The notes: generated by a model not told the origin, from the letters alone. A stretch of 64,000 nucleotides of DNA from Microbacterium barkeri (GCF_027921765.1 NZ_BSEJ01000004.1:1-64000), one strand, 5' to 3'. Shown: positions 36,347 to 46,514, counted from the stretch's first letter. Made by a program: numbers and translations.

Positions 36347-37522
36347 TCAGCCGTCGAGGCCGTTGCGGCGCGCGACCTCGCCGAGCCAGGCCAGGCTCGG
36401 CTTCGGCGTGCGCGCGAACGTCTCGCGGTCGAACGCGATGAGGCCGAACGTCGGCCGGTACCCGCTCGCCCACTCGTAGTTGTCGAGCGCGCTCCAGTGC
36501 TGGTAGCCGCGCACGTCGATGCCGTCCGAGATCGCGCGGTGGAGGCCCTCGAGCGCTCCCCGCGTGTACGCGACGCGTCGCGTGTCGTCCGACGTCGCGA
36601 TCCCGTTCTCGGTGACGAGGATGGGCGTCCCGCCGGACAGCTCCCAAGCCGAGCGGACGCCGAGCTCGAGCGCGTCGGGGAAGAACTCCCAGCCGGTGAG
36701 CGTCGTCTCGACGCCTTCCGCGACGGGCAGCGGCCCCTCCGGCCCGATGAACGTGCGCGTGTACGCCTGCACCCCGACGAAGTCGTCGCCCGCGGACTGC
36801 TCGAGGTACCAGAAGTCGCGCGGATGACCGTACTCCTGCAGCTTCTCGTCCGCGCCGGGCTCGCCCGTCGAGTGGAACGCCTGCGTCGCGATGGTCCAGC
36901 CGGCCTTGACGCCCGGCACGGACCGGAGGATCTCGGCGGATCGACGGTGGGCGGCGAGCAGGGTGTCGGCGACGCCGAGGTCGGGATGCGGGAGCCCGTA
37001 CGCGACGAGGTTCGCGGCGTCCTCCCCGCCGGCGAGCATCGCGGCGATGTTCGGCTCGTTGATCGTGCACACGTGCTCGACCCCCTCGAGGATCGGCAGC
37101 ACGGTCTCGGTGTAGCGCGCGAACAGGTCGACCGCGTCGTCCGCACGCCAGAAGCCGTCGTCCTGGAACCAGCGCGGCACCGTGAAGTGCATGAGCGTCA
37201 CGGTCGGGTCGAGCCCCGTCTCGCGCGCCGTGTCGATCATCCGCCGGTAGTGGTCGAGCGCGGCGCGCGAGACGAACCCGCGCTCGGGCTCGATCCGCGC
37301 CCACTCGATCGAGAACCGGTAGGAGTTCAGGCCCGCTTCCGCGAGGAGGCGCATGTCCTCCGGGTAGCGGTGATAGTGGTCGGCGGCGTCGCCCGAGGGC
37401 TCCACCATCGGGGAGCCGGGAGCGTGCTCCATGACCCACCAGTTGCTGCCGACATTGTTCCCCTCCACCTGATGCGCCGCGGTCGCGGCGCCCCAGAGAA
37501 AGCCATCGGGGAATGAGAGCAC
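36347..37522 (-). CDS. Beta-glucosidase or related GH1 glycosidase
   Basis: This 391-residue family GH1 enzyme hydrolyses beta-glucosides or related beta-glycosides in the cytoplasm. It starts FPDGFLWGAATAAHQVEG, the GH1 N-terminal signature. The acid/base Glu is in CTINEPN (about residue 153) and the nucleophile Glu in LVTENGIAT (about residue 301). It is about 60 residues shorter than typical GH1 enzymes. The GTG at 37522 has GAGGAG 6 bases upstream. It is the last gene after a peptide-type ABC importer and its LacI regulator, so the substrate is probably an imported beta-glucoside such as cellobiose. Confidence 0.9.
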   Translation of the reverse strand: MLSFPDGFLWGAATAAHQVEGNNVGSNWWVMEHAPGSPMVEPSGDAADHYHRYPEDMRLLAEAGLNSYRFSIEWARIEPERGFVSRAALDHYRRMIDTARETGLDPTVTLMHFTVPRWFQDDGFWRADDAVDLFARYTETVLPILEGVEHVCTINEPNIAAMLAGGEDAANLVAYGLPHPDLGVADTLLAAHRRSAEILRSVPGVKAGWTIATQAFHSTGEPGADEKLQEYGHPRDFWYLEQSAGDDFVGVQAYTRTFIGPEGPLPVAEGVETTLTGWEFFPDALELGVRSAWELSGGTPILVTENGIATSDDTRRVAYTRGALEGLHRAISDGIDVRGYQHWSALDNYEWASGYRPTFGLIAFDRETFARTPKPSLAWLGEVARRNGLDG

Positions 37523-37566
37523 GGATGCTCCTCTCGCTGTTTCGGTTTCGGATGCCGCCCGCGCGC

Positions 37567-39270
37567 TCAGAGCGCGCGAGCGGGGTTCGGCACGGCGTCC
37601 AGGAGGCCGATCGTGTACGGGTCCTGCGGATGCTGCAGCACGTGCGCGGTCTCTCCGCGCTCGACGACGCGCCCCTGGTCGAGCACGAGGATGTTCTCGG
37701 TGACGAGGCGGGCGCTCAGGAGGTCGTGGGTGATGTAGAGCATGCTGATGCCCCAGCGCTCGCGCAGGTCCTCGAGGAGCGCGAGCACGCCGGCGCGCAG
37801 CGACACGTCGAGCATCGACACCGGCTCGTCCGCGATGAGCACCTGCGGATCGCTCGCGAGTGCACGGGCGATGACGACGCGCTGTCGCTGCCCGCCCGAG
37901 AGCTGGTGCGGGAGCTTGGCCGCGAACTGCTCGACGGGCGTCAGCCCGACGGTCTCGAGGAGCTCGAGGACACGGGCGCGCGCCTCGACTCCGCGCAGAC
38001 CCGTGTAGTTCACGACGGGGCGCGTGAGCGTGTACTCGACCGTGTGGAGCGGGTTCAGCGCCGCGTAGGGGTCCTGGAACACCATCTGCACGTCCTTGCG
38101 CAGGTCGCGCAGCCCCTTCCGCCGCAGCGACGGCACGTCGACGTCGCCGAAGCGGACGACGCCCGACGTCGGCTTCTCGACTCCCGTGATGAGCTTCGCG
38201 AGGGTCGACTTGCCCGACCCCGAGGCGCCCACGAGGGCGAGCGACTCCCCCGGCTCGAGCCGGAACGACACGTCGTCGACCGCGGTCACGGGCGGCTGTC
38301 CGCGGCGCGGAGCGGGGTAGGTCTTCGACACGCTCTCGACCGCGATGGCCGCATCCGCGCGGCGGGTTCCGCGCGACCCGACCGTGGGCACGGTCTCGGT
38401 GCCCTCGGCACGCGTGGCGCCCTGCGCCTTCCGCGTCGCGAGGTCGACGAAGCCCGGGATCGAGATGTGCGCAGCACGCGGATCCGCGTAGTGGCTCAGC
38501 AGCATGCGCGTGTACGGATCCTGCGGGCGCTCGAGGATGTCGCGGCTCGGCGCGTCCTCGACGATGCGGCCCTCGTGCATGACCAGGACGCGGTCGGTGG
38601 CCTCGAGCACGATGCCGAGGTCGTGGCTGATGAGGATCGCGGTGAAGTCCTCGGCGCGCTGGAGAGCCTGGATCGTGTCCATGACCGCGCGCTGCACGAG
38701 CACATCCAGCGCGGTCGTCGGCTCGTCGAACACCATGAGCTGCGGCTCGAGCGACAGGGCGATCGCGATCGACGCCCGCTGGCGCATGCCGCCCGAGAGC
38801 TCACCCGGGTAGCGATCGAGCGCTTCGGGCCTCAGCCCCACCTTGGCCACGAGCTCGCGCGCTCGCGCCTCGCGCTCGGGGCCGGCGACGTGGCCGTGCG
38901 CGGCGAAGACGTCGAGGAAGTGGCTCCGGATCGAGCGGACGGGGTTGAGCGCGTTCATGCCCGACTGGAGCACCATGGCGAATCCGCCCTGCCGCTGGCG
39001 GCGCAGCTCCTCGGCGTCGAGCTCGCGGATGTCGCGACCGCCGAAGAGGATGCGCCCGCCGCTGATCCGCGCCGGCGGCTTCTGCAGCCGGGTGAGCGCG
39101 AAGCCGAGCGTCGACTTGCCCGACCCCGACTCCCCCACGAGGCCGACGAACTCGCCGCGCCGCAGCGTGAACGAGACGTCGTCGACGGCCGTGACGGGCG
39201 TCGCTCCCGGCGACGCGTACTCGACCGACAGTCCCTGGACATCCAGCAGGATCTCGCGCTCCATGCTCAT
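37567..39270 (-). CDS. Fused oligosaccharide/peptide ABC transporter ATPase (DppD-DppF fusion)
   Basis: This 567-residue protein joins the two ATPases of a Dpp/Opp importer in one chain. Walker A motifs are GESGSGKST (about 42-50) and GASGSGKST (about 345-353). Signatures are LSGGMRQRASIAIAL (about 165) and LSGGQRQRVVIARAL (about 465), and the C-terminal parts contain the DPYT elements of the oligopeptide type. It powers the importer formed by the two permeases encoded upstream. The ATG at 39270 overlaps the DppC stop; an ATG at 39264 with better Shine-Dalgarno spacing is an alternative. The GH1 neighbour suggests a sugar rather than a peptide substrate. Confidence 0.88.
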   Translation of the reverse strand: MSMEREILLDVQGLSVEYASPGATPVTAVDDVSFTLRRGEFVGLVGESGSGKSTLGFALTRLQKPPARISGGRILFGGRDIRELDAEELRRQRQGGFAMVLQSGMNALNPVRSIRSHFLDVFAAHGHVAGPEREARARELVAKVGLRPEALDRYPGELSGGMRQRASIAIALSLEPQLMVFDEPTTALDVLVQRAVMDTIQALQRAEDFTAILISHDLGIVLEATDRVLVMHEGRIVEDAPSRDILERPQDPYTRMLLSHYADPRAAHISIPGFVDLATRKAQGATRAEGTETVPTVGSRGTRRADAAIAVESVSKTYPAPRRGQPPVTAVDDVSFRLEPGESLALVGASGSGKSTLAKLITGVEKPTSGVVRFGDVDVPSLRRKGLRDLRKDVQMVFQDPYAALNPLHTVEYTLTRPVVNYTGLRGVEARARVLELLETVGLTPVEQFAAKLPHQLSGGQRQRVVIARALASDPQVLIADEPVSMLDVSLRAGVLALLEDLRERWGISMLYITHDLLSARLVTENILVLDQGRVVERGETAHVLQHPQDPYTIGLLDAVPNPARAL

Positions 39271-40181
39271 CGCCCCTTTCCTTCCCGCAGACGCGGATTC
39301 GAGATGCCGTCGACGCCGAAGTTGATGAGCGTGAGGCTCAGGGCGAGGAGGGCGATGCAGAGGCCGGGCGCGAACAGGAGCAGCCACTGGCCGGTGAGGA
39401 GCGAGTTGGAGTTCTGGGCCCAGTAGAGCATCGTCCCCCAGCTCACGATGCTCGAGTCGCCGAGCCCCAGGAACTCGAGACCCGCCTCCGCGAGGATCGC
39501 CGCCGTCGCGGCGCCGAAGAGCGTTCCGGCGATGATCGAGGTCATGTTGGGGAGGATCTCGCGGAACACGATCCGCGCGGGACCGTCGCCCGAGAACTGC
39601 GCCGACGCGACGAAGTCCCGTCCGCGCAGGGACTGCGTCTGGCTGCGCAGCACCCGCGCTCCCCACGCCCATCCGGTCACGACGATGACGGCGACGATCA
39701 TGAGCATCCCGCCGTTCTGCAGGTACGCCGCGATGACGATCATGAGCGGGAGCCCCGGGATCACGAGGAAGAGGTTCACCACGAAGCCGACGGCCTCGGC
39801 CGCGAATCCCCGCAGGTAGCCCCAGCTCAGTCCGATGAGCACCGCCACGACCGTGGAGAGGATGCCGGCAGCGAACCCGACGACGAGGCTCACCTGCGCG
39901 CCGTAGAGCAGCTGGCTGAGCACATCCTCGCCGGCCGCCGTCGTGCCGAGCCAGTGCTCCCACGATGCGTCGGCATTGCGCGGGAAGCCGTTGTCCTTGG
40001 GGCCGTAAGGCGCGAGCACCGGCGCGAAGATGGCGGCGAGCGCGAACACGGCGAGGATGCACAGCCCGAGGCGCGCCTTGCCGTTGCCCCACAGGGTCGC
40101 GACCATGCGGCCGGCGGAGCGCCATGGGCGCGGCCCGGCGATCGAGCGCGGGGGCATCTTGACGTTCATGGTGGAGGTCAT
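39267..40181 (-). CDS. Oligosaccharide/peptide ABC transporter permease, DppC type
   Basis: This 304-residue permease has the DppC N-terminal extension and six membrane helices. Its cytoplasmic coupling loop reads SQTQSLRGRDFVASAQFSG (about 184-202), followed by REILPNM. The ATG at 40181 overlaps the stop of the DppB gene and its own stop overlaps the ATPase start. It forms the importer channel together with the DppB-type protein. Confidence 0.88.
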   Translation of the reverse strand: MTSTMNVKMPPRSIAGPRPWRSAGRMVATLWGNGKARLGLCILAVFALAAIFAPVLAPYGPKDNGFPRNADASWEHWLGTTAAGEDVLSQLLYGAQVSLVVGFAAGILSTVVAVLIGLSWGYLRGFAAEAVGFVVNLFLVIPGLPLMIVIAAYLQNGGMLMIVAVIVVTGWAWGARVLRSQTQSLRGRDFVASAQFSGDGPARIVFREILPNMTSIIAGTLFGAATAAILAEAGLEFLGLGDSSIVSWGTMLYWAQNSNSLLTGQWLLLFAPGLCIALLALSLTLINFGVDGISNPRLREGKGR

Positions 40182-41158
40182 CGGCGAGTCCTTGGGTCCA
40201 GCACGCCGTACAGGATGTCGACGAGGAAGTTGGCGATGAGCACGCTGACCGTGATCATCAGGAAGAGCGCCTGCATGAGCGGGTAGTCCTGCCCGATCAC
40301 GGCGTTGAAGAGCAGGTATCCGATGCCGGGGTACCCGAAGACCTGCTCGACGAGGATCGACCCGCCGACGACGCCGCCGAGCGTGAGGCCGAAGCCGGTG
40401 AGATTCGGCAGGATCGCGTTGCGCGCCGCGTAGCGGATGGCGATCGTCCGACCGCGCAGGCCGTTCGCCTCGGCGAACGTGACGTAGTCCTCGCCGAGCG
40501 TGTTGATCATCGCGTTGCGCATGCCGATGATCCACCCGCCGAGCGAGGTCAGCAGGATCGTGAGCGCCGGCAGCGCCGCGTGCCGGACGAGGTCGGCGAC
40601 GAACTCCCCCGTGAATCCCGGCGTCGTGGTCGCGGCGTACGCGCCGGTGGTCGGGAACCAGTGCAGCACGTACCCGAGGAAGAACAGGAGCAGGAGCGCG
40701 GTCCAGAAGTACGGGAACGTGCTGAGGAAGGAGCCCGTCAGCGTCGGCAGCGCATCGAGCCAGGTGCCGCGCTTCCACGCCGCGAGCACGCCGATCAGGG
40801 TGCCGATGACGAACGCGAGCACCGTGACGATGCCGACGAGCCCGATTGTGTAGGGCAGCGCCGTCGCGACCATGCTCGAGACCGTCTGCGGATAGAACGT
40901 GTACGAGACGCCGAAGTCGAGCGTGACGACCTGGCCGAGGTACGCGACGTACTGGTCCCACAGGGATCCGCTCGGCACGCCGAGCTGCGCCTCGATCGCC
41001 GCCCGCGTGGCCTCGGACACCGGGCCGTTCTGCGAGAGCTTGGCGAGAGCGGCATCGGCGGGAGAGCCCGGCATCAGGCGGGGCAGGAAGAAGTTCAGGG
41101 TGATCGCGGCCCACAGCGTGAGAGCGAACAGGCCGAGCTTCTGGAGCAGGTACTTCAC
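40178..41158 (-). CDS. Oligosaccharide/peptide ABC transporter permease, DppB type
   Basis: This 326-residue DppB-type permease starts VKYLLQKLGLFALTLWAAIT with the first membrane helix, followed by the family's RLMPGSP element. The coupling loop NTLGEDYVTFAEANGL (about 225) and GGSILVEQVFGYPGIGYLL are diagnostic. The GTG at 41158 overlaps the stop of the binding-protein gene (GTGA). Confidence 0.88.
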   Translation of the reverse strand: MKYLLQKLGLFALTLWAAITLNFFLPRLMPGSPADAALAKLSQNGPVSEATRAAIEAQLGVPSGSLWDQYVAYLGQVVTLDFGVSYTFYPQTVSSMVATALPYTIGLVGIVTVLAFVIGTLIGVLAAWKRGTWLDALPTLTGSFLSTFPYFWTALLLLFFLGYVLHWFPTTGAYAATTTPGFTGEFVADLVRHAALPALTILLTSLGGWIIGMRNAMINTLGEDYVTFAEANGLRGRTIAIRYAARNAILPNLTGFGLTLGGVVGGSILVEQVFGYPGIGYLLFNAVIGQDYPLMQALFLMITVSVLIANFLVDILYGVLDPRTRR

Positions 41159-42816
41159 TGGTCTCCCTCCACCCGGTCCAGGCGCGGGAAGATCGCGAGC
41201 GGGGCCGAGTCGTAGTTCTGGGGGATCATGTACGGGTCCTCCGCCGAGGGCCAGCCGGTGAACTTCGCGTCGTTGAAGAGCCCCCAGCTGCCGCCGTAGT
41301 AGAGCCCGATGACCGGCAGCTCGTCGTAGACGATGCCCTGCAGCTCGTGGACGATCTCGGTCTGCCGCTGCGGGTCGACCGTCGAGCGGTACTCGGTGAG
41401 GAGCGCATCCGCCTCGTCGGAGCGGAACCGCTCGAAGTTGTTCGCGGTCGTCTCGCCGCTCGGCACGTAGAAGTCGCTCGAGAGCAGGCTGTTGAACGAC
41501 TGGTACACCTCGCCGTTCCCCATGCCGCCGATCGCCATCTCGAAGTCGCCGTTCGCGATCGCGCTCTGGTAGCCGGCCGGCTGGGGCAGCTCGAGGGAGA
41601 CCCTCACGCCGACCTCGGCGAGCTGGCGCTGCACGGCCTGCGCGGCGCGCGTCCAGTCGGAGTAGCCGTTCGCCGTCGTGAGCGAGAACGAGAGCTGCTC
41701 CCCCGCGTCGTCGACGAGGCGGTCGCCCTCGAGCTCGTAGCCGGCCTCCTCGAATGCCGCGAGCGCCGCGTCCTGGTCCTGCGCGAGGACGCCGCTGTCG
41801 GGAATCGTCGGATCGAGGTACTCCTCCTGGTTGGGGAGGATGAGTCCCGTCTGTCCGGCGGGTTCCATGTAGCCCTCCGACGCGGTCTCGGCGATCTCCT
41901 CGCGATCCAGCGCGAGCGCGATCCCGCGTCGCACGTCGACGTCGTCGAACGGCTCGCGCTCGAGGTTCGGCACGAGCGAGATGATGCCGACGGGAGGGAA
42001 CCACCAGCGGTTGTGCGCGCTGGCGGCGCCCCAGGTGCCCTCGACGTCCGAGATGAAGGAGTAGGCCCAGTCGTAGCCGCGCGTCACGGTGTCGAGCTGG
42101 GTGTTCGTCGCGGGCAGGATGATGTGCTCGATCTCGATCGAGTCGGCCTGCCAGTACGTCGGGTTCCGGTCCATCGAGTACTGCTGGTCGCTGTAGTTGC
42201 CGAGCACGAACGGCCCTGTGCCGACCGGGTGCTCGTTGCGCCAGGTGCCGGGATCGTCGACCTCGGCCCAGATGTGCTCGGGCACCATGAAGGTCTTCCC
42301 GATGATCGACAGGGCGGGGGCGTCCTCGCCCTGCAGGCGGAACGTCACGGTCTTCCCGTCGGCCTCGACGCTCGCGAGGTGCTGCCACGCGCCGTAGATG
42401 TCGTTCGCGGGCGTCTTCTTGAGCATGTCGAACGTGAACGCGACATCGGCTGCGGTGAAGGGCTCGCCGTCGCTCCACTCGACGCCGTCGCGGAGGGTCA
42501 TGACGATCGTCTCTGCGTCGGGCTGCTCCCACTCCGACGCGAGCCACGGCGTCAGCGACCCGTCGAGCGGGTTGACGAGGACGAGCGGCTCGTAGATCCA
42601 CCGCGACGCGGTGCGCGTGTTCGTGAGATAGGGGTTGAAGGTTCGCGTGAACAGCGGGTTCCCGTGGTCGGCGTTGATGAGCATCGTGTCGTCGCCGATC
42701 GAGGGATCGGGCTGCGACGTGATCTGGATGCTGCATCCGCTCACCGCGAGCGCGACGGCGGCGAGCCCGGCGGCCGCCGCCCGCCGCCAGCGGCGGAGTC
42801 TGTGCGTCTTCGGCAC
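41155..42816 (-). CDS. Extracellular solute-binding lipoprotein, family 5 (oligosaccharide/peptide)
   Basis: This 553-residue family 5 binding protein (DppA/OppA/CbtA fold) has a signal peptide with lipobox LAVSGC and the Cys at about residue 28. It contains RTASRWIYEPLVLVNP near 60-75 and the usual VEWSDGEPFTAADVAFTFDM at about 120-139. Family 5 proteins bind peptides or, in several bacteria and archaea, cello-oligosaccharides. The GH1 beta-glucosidase and LacI regulator in the same cluster favour a beta-glucan oligosaccharide here; this is an inference. It is the first gene of the operon, with a promoter/operator at 42897-42925. Confidence 0.87.
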   Translation of the reverse strand: MPKTHRLRRWRRAAAAGLAAVALAVSGCSIQITSQPDPSIGDDTMLINADHGNPLFTRTFNPYLTNTRTASRWIYEPLVLVNPLDGSLTPWLASEWEQPDAETIVMTLRDGVEWSDGEPFTAADVAFTFDMLKKTPANDIYGAWQHLASVEADGKTVTFRLQGEDAPALSIIGKTFMVPEHIWAEVDDPGTWRNEHPVGTGPFVLGNYSDQQYSMDRNPTYWQADSIEIEHIILPATNTQLDTVTRGYDWAYSFISDVEGTWGAASAHNRWWFPPVGIISLVPNLEREPFDDVDVRRGIALALDREEIAETASEGYMEPAGQTGLILPNQEEYLDPTIPDSGVLAQDQDAALAAFEEAGYELEGDRLVDDAGEQLSFSLTTANGYSDWTRAAQAVQRQLAEVGVRVSLELPQPAGYQSAIANGDFEMAIGGMGNGEVYQSFNSLLSSDFYVPSGETTANNFERFRSDEADALLTEYRSTVDPQRQTEIVHELQGIVYDELPVIGLYYGGSWGLFNDAKFTGWPSAEDPYMIPQNYDSAPLAIFPRLDRVEGDQ

Positions 42817-42896
42817 GGTGTGACCTCGATGTCGTGTGTGTCTGGATCACGGCTCCTCGTGAGGAGGAGGCGTTCGCGGAGGGTGTCCGCACCACG

Positions 42897-42925
42897 AGTG
42901 TAAGCGCATACATTGCCGCGCGCAA
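42897..42925 (-). promoter_or_regulatory. Promoter of the peptide-type importer / GH1 operon
   Basis: On the minus strand TTGCGC (-35, 42925-42920) and TACACT (-10, 42902-42897) are separated by exactly 17 bases and read toward the binding-protein gene. Confidence 0.6.
42899..42912. promoter_or_regulatory. LacI-type operator over the -10 box
   Basis: TGTAAGCGCATACA has TGTA/TACA arms around a central GCGC (12 of 14 positions symmetrical) and resembles the TGTAAGCGCTTACA-type sites used by LacI-family regulators. It covers the -10 box of the importer promoter. Confidence 0.7.
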
Positions 42926-42971
42926 CGGTCTGCGGGGTGCTCCGATCCGCACGACGGAGGCGGGGCGCGCG

Positions 42972-44072
42972 TCAGCTCGCGCGCAGCGAGCTCTCGCGCA
43001 GGAGGATCTCGACCGGCAGCCGGACCGACACCGGCTCGGCGTCCGGCGTCTCGAGACGGTGCGCGAGCACCTGGATGGCGGCGCGCCCGAGCTCGATCAT
43101 GGGCTGCCGCACGGTCGTGAGCGGGGGCGAGACGAGAGCGGAGGCATCGATGCCGTCGAAGCCCGTGACGATCACGTCCTGCGGGACGCGGATGCCGGCG
43201 CTCGCGAACGCGTCCAGGGCCCCGAGCGCCATCTGGTCGTTCGACGACATGAGGGCGGCGGGAAGGCCGTGCGCGACGAGCTCCTCCCCCACGCGGCGCC
43301 CCGATGCCCGCGTGAAGTCCCCCCGGCGCACGTCGATCTCGTCGATGCGGAGTCCTGCCGCCTCGATCGCGCGGCGGAAGCCCTCCCAGCGCTGCGCGCC
43401 GTCGGGCGAGTCCGCCGGGCCCGCGAGGTACGCGGGCGGGCGCCCGTCGGTCTGCGCGAGGACGTGGCGCGTCAGCTCGACCATGGCCTCGGTGTTGCTC
43501 ACGGTGACGTGGTCGTGGCGGTCGCCGCGGCGGGGCCCAGCGAGCACGACGATGGGCACGCGCCGCGAGAGCCACGCCAGCGCGTCGTCGGGGATGCTGC
43601 TGGCGAGGACGACGAGCCCGTCGACGCGACCGGCCATGTCGCGCACGGTCGAAGCTGACGGGTCGCCCCGCCCCACGCCCACCATGAGCACGAAGCCGCG
43701 CCGCCAGGCCTCGAGCTCGGCGCCGCGCAGCACCTCGTCCTGGAACAGCATCGATGCGCGGGCGTCGTCGCGCGGACCGGCGCCGCGGACGACCGTGAAC
43801 GGCTCCCTGACCTCGTTCGCGAGCACGTCGAGGGCCGAGACGTCGTCGATCGCGTCGAAGCCGGGGAAGTACATGCCGAGCACGCCCGTGCGCCGCTCGG
43901 CGAGCCCGCGCGCGCTTCCGCTGGGCACGTACCCGAGACGCGAGACGGCATCGAGGACGCGGTCGCGCGTCTCCGGGCGCACCGCCTCGGGGGTGCGCAG
44001 GACGCGGGACACGGTCGCGATCGAGACACCGGCGCTCTCCGCGACGTCGTAGACGGTGGGCGCCTTCGACAC
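42972..44072 (-). CDS. LacI-family regulator of the peptide-type importer / GH1 operon
   Basis: This 366-residue regulator begins VSKAPTVYDVAESAGVSIAT, the helix-turn-helix, with SRVLRTPEAVRPETRDRVL following, and a sugar-binding domain ending GFDGIDASALVSPPLTTVRQ. The GTG at 44072 was chosen because GGGAGGAG lies 6 bases upstream; an ATG at 44090 would add six residues but lacks such a site. It is encoded directly upstream of the importer on the same strand. It should bind the TGTAAGCGCATACA site at the operon promoter and release it on binding a beta-glucoside. Confidence 0.85.
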   Translation of the reverse strand: MSKAPTVYDVAESAGVSIATVSRVLRTPEAVRPETRDRVLDAVSRLGYVPSGSARGLAERRTGVLGMYFPGFDAIDDVSALDVLANEVREPFTVVRGAGPRDDARASMLFQDEVLRGAELEAWRRGFVLMVGVGRGDPSASTVRDMAGRVDGLVVLASSIPDDALAWLSRRVPIVVLAGPRRGDRHDHVTVSNTEAMVELTRHVLAQTDGRPPAYLAGPADSPDGAQRWEGFRRAIEAAGLRIDEIDVRRGDFTRASGRRVGEELVAHGLPAALMSSNDQMALGALDAFASAGIRVPQDVIVTGFDGIDASALVSPPLTTVRQPMIELGRAAIQVLAHRLETPDAEPVSVRLPVEILLRESSLRAS

Positions 44073-44175
44073 AGACCGCTCCTCCCGCATGCGCGCCGGA
44101 CCACCCGGGCGCAGTTCAGGCTAGCCGCAACCCGGCGGACGCCCGGGGAGGAGGTGCGGCGGTGCGCAGACAGCA

Positions 44176-44209
44176 CGCGGCCGCCGGCTCCGGGGAGACG
44201 GCGGCCGCG
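44176..44209 (-). terminator. Hairpin after the aldo/keto reductase gene
   Basis: A perfect 11-bp GC stem (CGCGGCCGCCG / CGGCGGCCGCG) with a 12-base loop lies just past the reductase stop codon. Confidence 0.6.
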
Positions 44210-44217
44210 CGGTCGGC

Positions 44218-45063
<846 letters not shown>

Positions 45064-45103
45064 TTATTGAGCGCGAGGGCGGTCGGCGCCGGAAGATGCG
45101 GAT

Positions 45104-46378
45104 TCACACCGCCGCCGCCTGGAGCGCGTCGACGCGCGCGAACAGCTCGTCGAACACGCTGCCGCGGTCGAACTGGAGCGCGTGCGCCCTGGCCCGCTCC
45201 TCCCACTCCGCGCGCTCGACCACGTCCATCCCGATCGCGCGGTCGATCGCGGCCGCGATCTCATCGGGCGCGTCGACGCCGATGATGATCGCGGTGTCGC
45301 CGACGGCCTCGCCGACGCCGCCCGTGAGCGTGGTGATGGCCGGGCCACCGCCCGAGAGCGCCTTCTCGGCGAGCGCGATGCCGAAGGTCTCGATGAACTC
45401 CGGCCGCGGCTTCGTCGGGAGCACGTACGCGGCCGCGCCGGCGAAGAGATACGGCTTCTCGGCGTCGTCGACGTCGGTGAGGAACGTGATGCGGTCGGCG
45501 ACCGGAGACGCCGCGGCGAGCGCGCGCAGCTCCTGCTCCTCTGGCCCGCGACCGGCGATGACGAGCCGGCGCGTCGCGGGGGCGCTCGATCGCGCGAAGC
45601 CCTCGATGAGGTCGTCGACGCCCTTCGCGCGAGCCAGCCGCGAGAGGTAGAAGACGTAGCCGTCGCGCTCGAGGCCCCGCTGGGCGAGACGCCGGTCGAC
45701 CTCGGCGCCGTCGAGATCGAGGAACAGCGAGGCGTCGATCGCGGGGTACGAGATCGCGATCCGCTCCTCGCAGCGCGCGGCGTACCGCGTGCCGTGGCGC
45801 GCGTCGAGCACGCGCGCCTCCTCGACGATGAGGTCCTTCGTGTACTGCGACACCGCGACGCACACGTCGCTCGCGAGATACGACTCGAGCACGTGCGCCG
45901 CCGCGCCGAAGCGGCCCTCGTTCACGCACTGGCGCACGACGTTCGTCACGTCGGATCCGACGGCCTCGGCCACCGTCACGACGTCGACGGGAAGCCCCGT
46001 GCGGCGTGCGACCGCGACGGCGTCGCTCACGGCCGTCGTGTGCGGGCTCAGGTAGAGCGACATCGCGACGGTCGGCACGCCGTCGGTGAACAGCTCGACG
46101 AGGCGCCCGACGAGACCTCCGATGTACCGCCCGTCGACGACCTTGTAGTCGCCGACCGGCTCGGGGCGCTCGACGAGGATCCCGGGGCTGTACGGGAGCA
46201 CCGACTCGAGCGGCTTGAGCGGGAGCCCGGCCGACTCGAGGCGCTCGATGGGCCAGGTCACGATGCGCACCTCGTCGAAGCCGCGGGCGATGGCGGCCTC
46301 GGCGAGATTCCGGGCCTCCCCCGAATGGCCGCAGATCACCGGATCGGCGCGGACGACGATGACGAGTCGACGGGTCAT
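45104..46378 (-). CDS. Glycosyltransferase, GT4-like (GT-B fold)
   Basis: This 424-residue soluble protein has two Rossmann-like halves. The C-terminal half contains VFYLSRLARAKGVDDLIEGF, VIAGRGPEEQEL and the donor-binding EX7E region RPEFIETFGIALAEKALSGG, typical of retaining GT4 enzymes. The N-terminal half has VICGHSGEARNLAEAA and a Cys-containing tract not seen in standard GT4 proteins, so acceptor and product are unknown. The ATG at 46378 has AGGAG 6 bases upstream; the long upstream open frame is a shadow of the GH92 gene. A palindrome at 46450-46465 lies in its promoter region. Confidence 0.8.
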   Translation of the reverse strand: MTRRLVIVVRADPVICGHSGEARNLAEAAIARGFDEVRIVTWPIERLESAGLPLKPLESVLPYSPGILVERPEPVGDYKVVDGRYIGGLVGRLVELFTDGVPTVAMSLYLSPHTTAVSDAVAVARRTGLPVDVVTVAEAVGSDVTNVVRQCVNEGRFGAAAHVLESYLASDVCVAVSQYTKDLIVEEARVLDARHGTRYAARCEERIAISYPAIDASLFLDLDGAEVDRRLAQRGLERDGYVFYLSRLARAKGVDDLIEGFARSSAPATRRLVIAGRGPEEQELRALAAASPVADRITFLTDVDDAEKPYLFAGAAAYVLPTKPRPEFIETFGIALAEKALSGGGPAITTLTGGVGEAVGDTAIIIGVDAPDEIAAAIDRAIGMDVVERAEWEERARAHALQFDRGSVFDELFARVDALQAAAV

Positions 46379-46449
46379 GCTGGCTCCTGTCCGAGGGGGC
46401 GGATGGTCGTGGATCGCGGGCGATCTGCGCGCGAGTTCGGGCGATGATA

Positions 46450-46465
46450 CGACACGCATGTGTCG
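46450..46465. promoter_or_regulatory. Operator-like palindrome upstream of the glycosyltransferase gene
   Basis: CGACACGCATGTGTCG has perfect 6-bp arms around GCAT and lies about 72 bases before the glycosyltransferase start. No regulator gene is adjacent. Confidence 0.4.
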
Positions 46466-46514
46466 GCTGCGTGCGCGGTCTGTGTCGCGCGGTCGATCGA
46501 CCCCGCCGCCCGGC

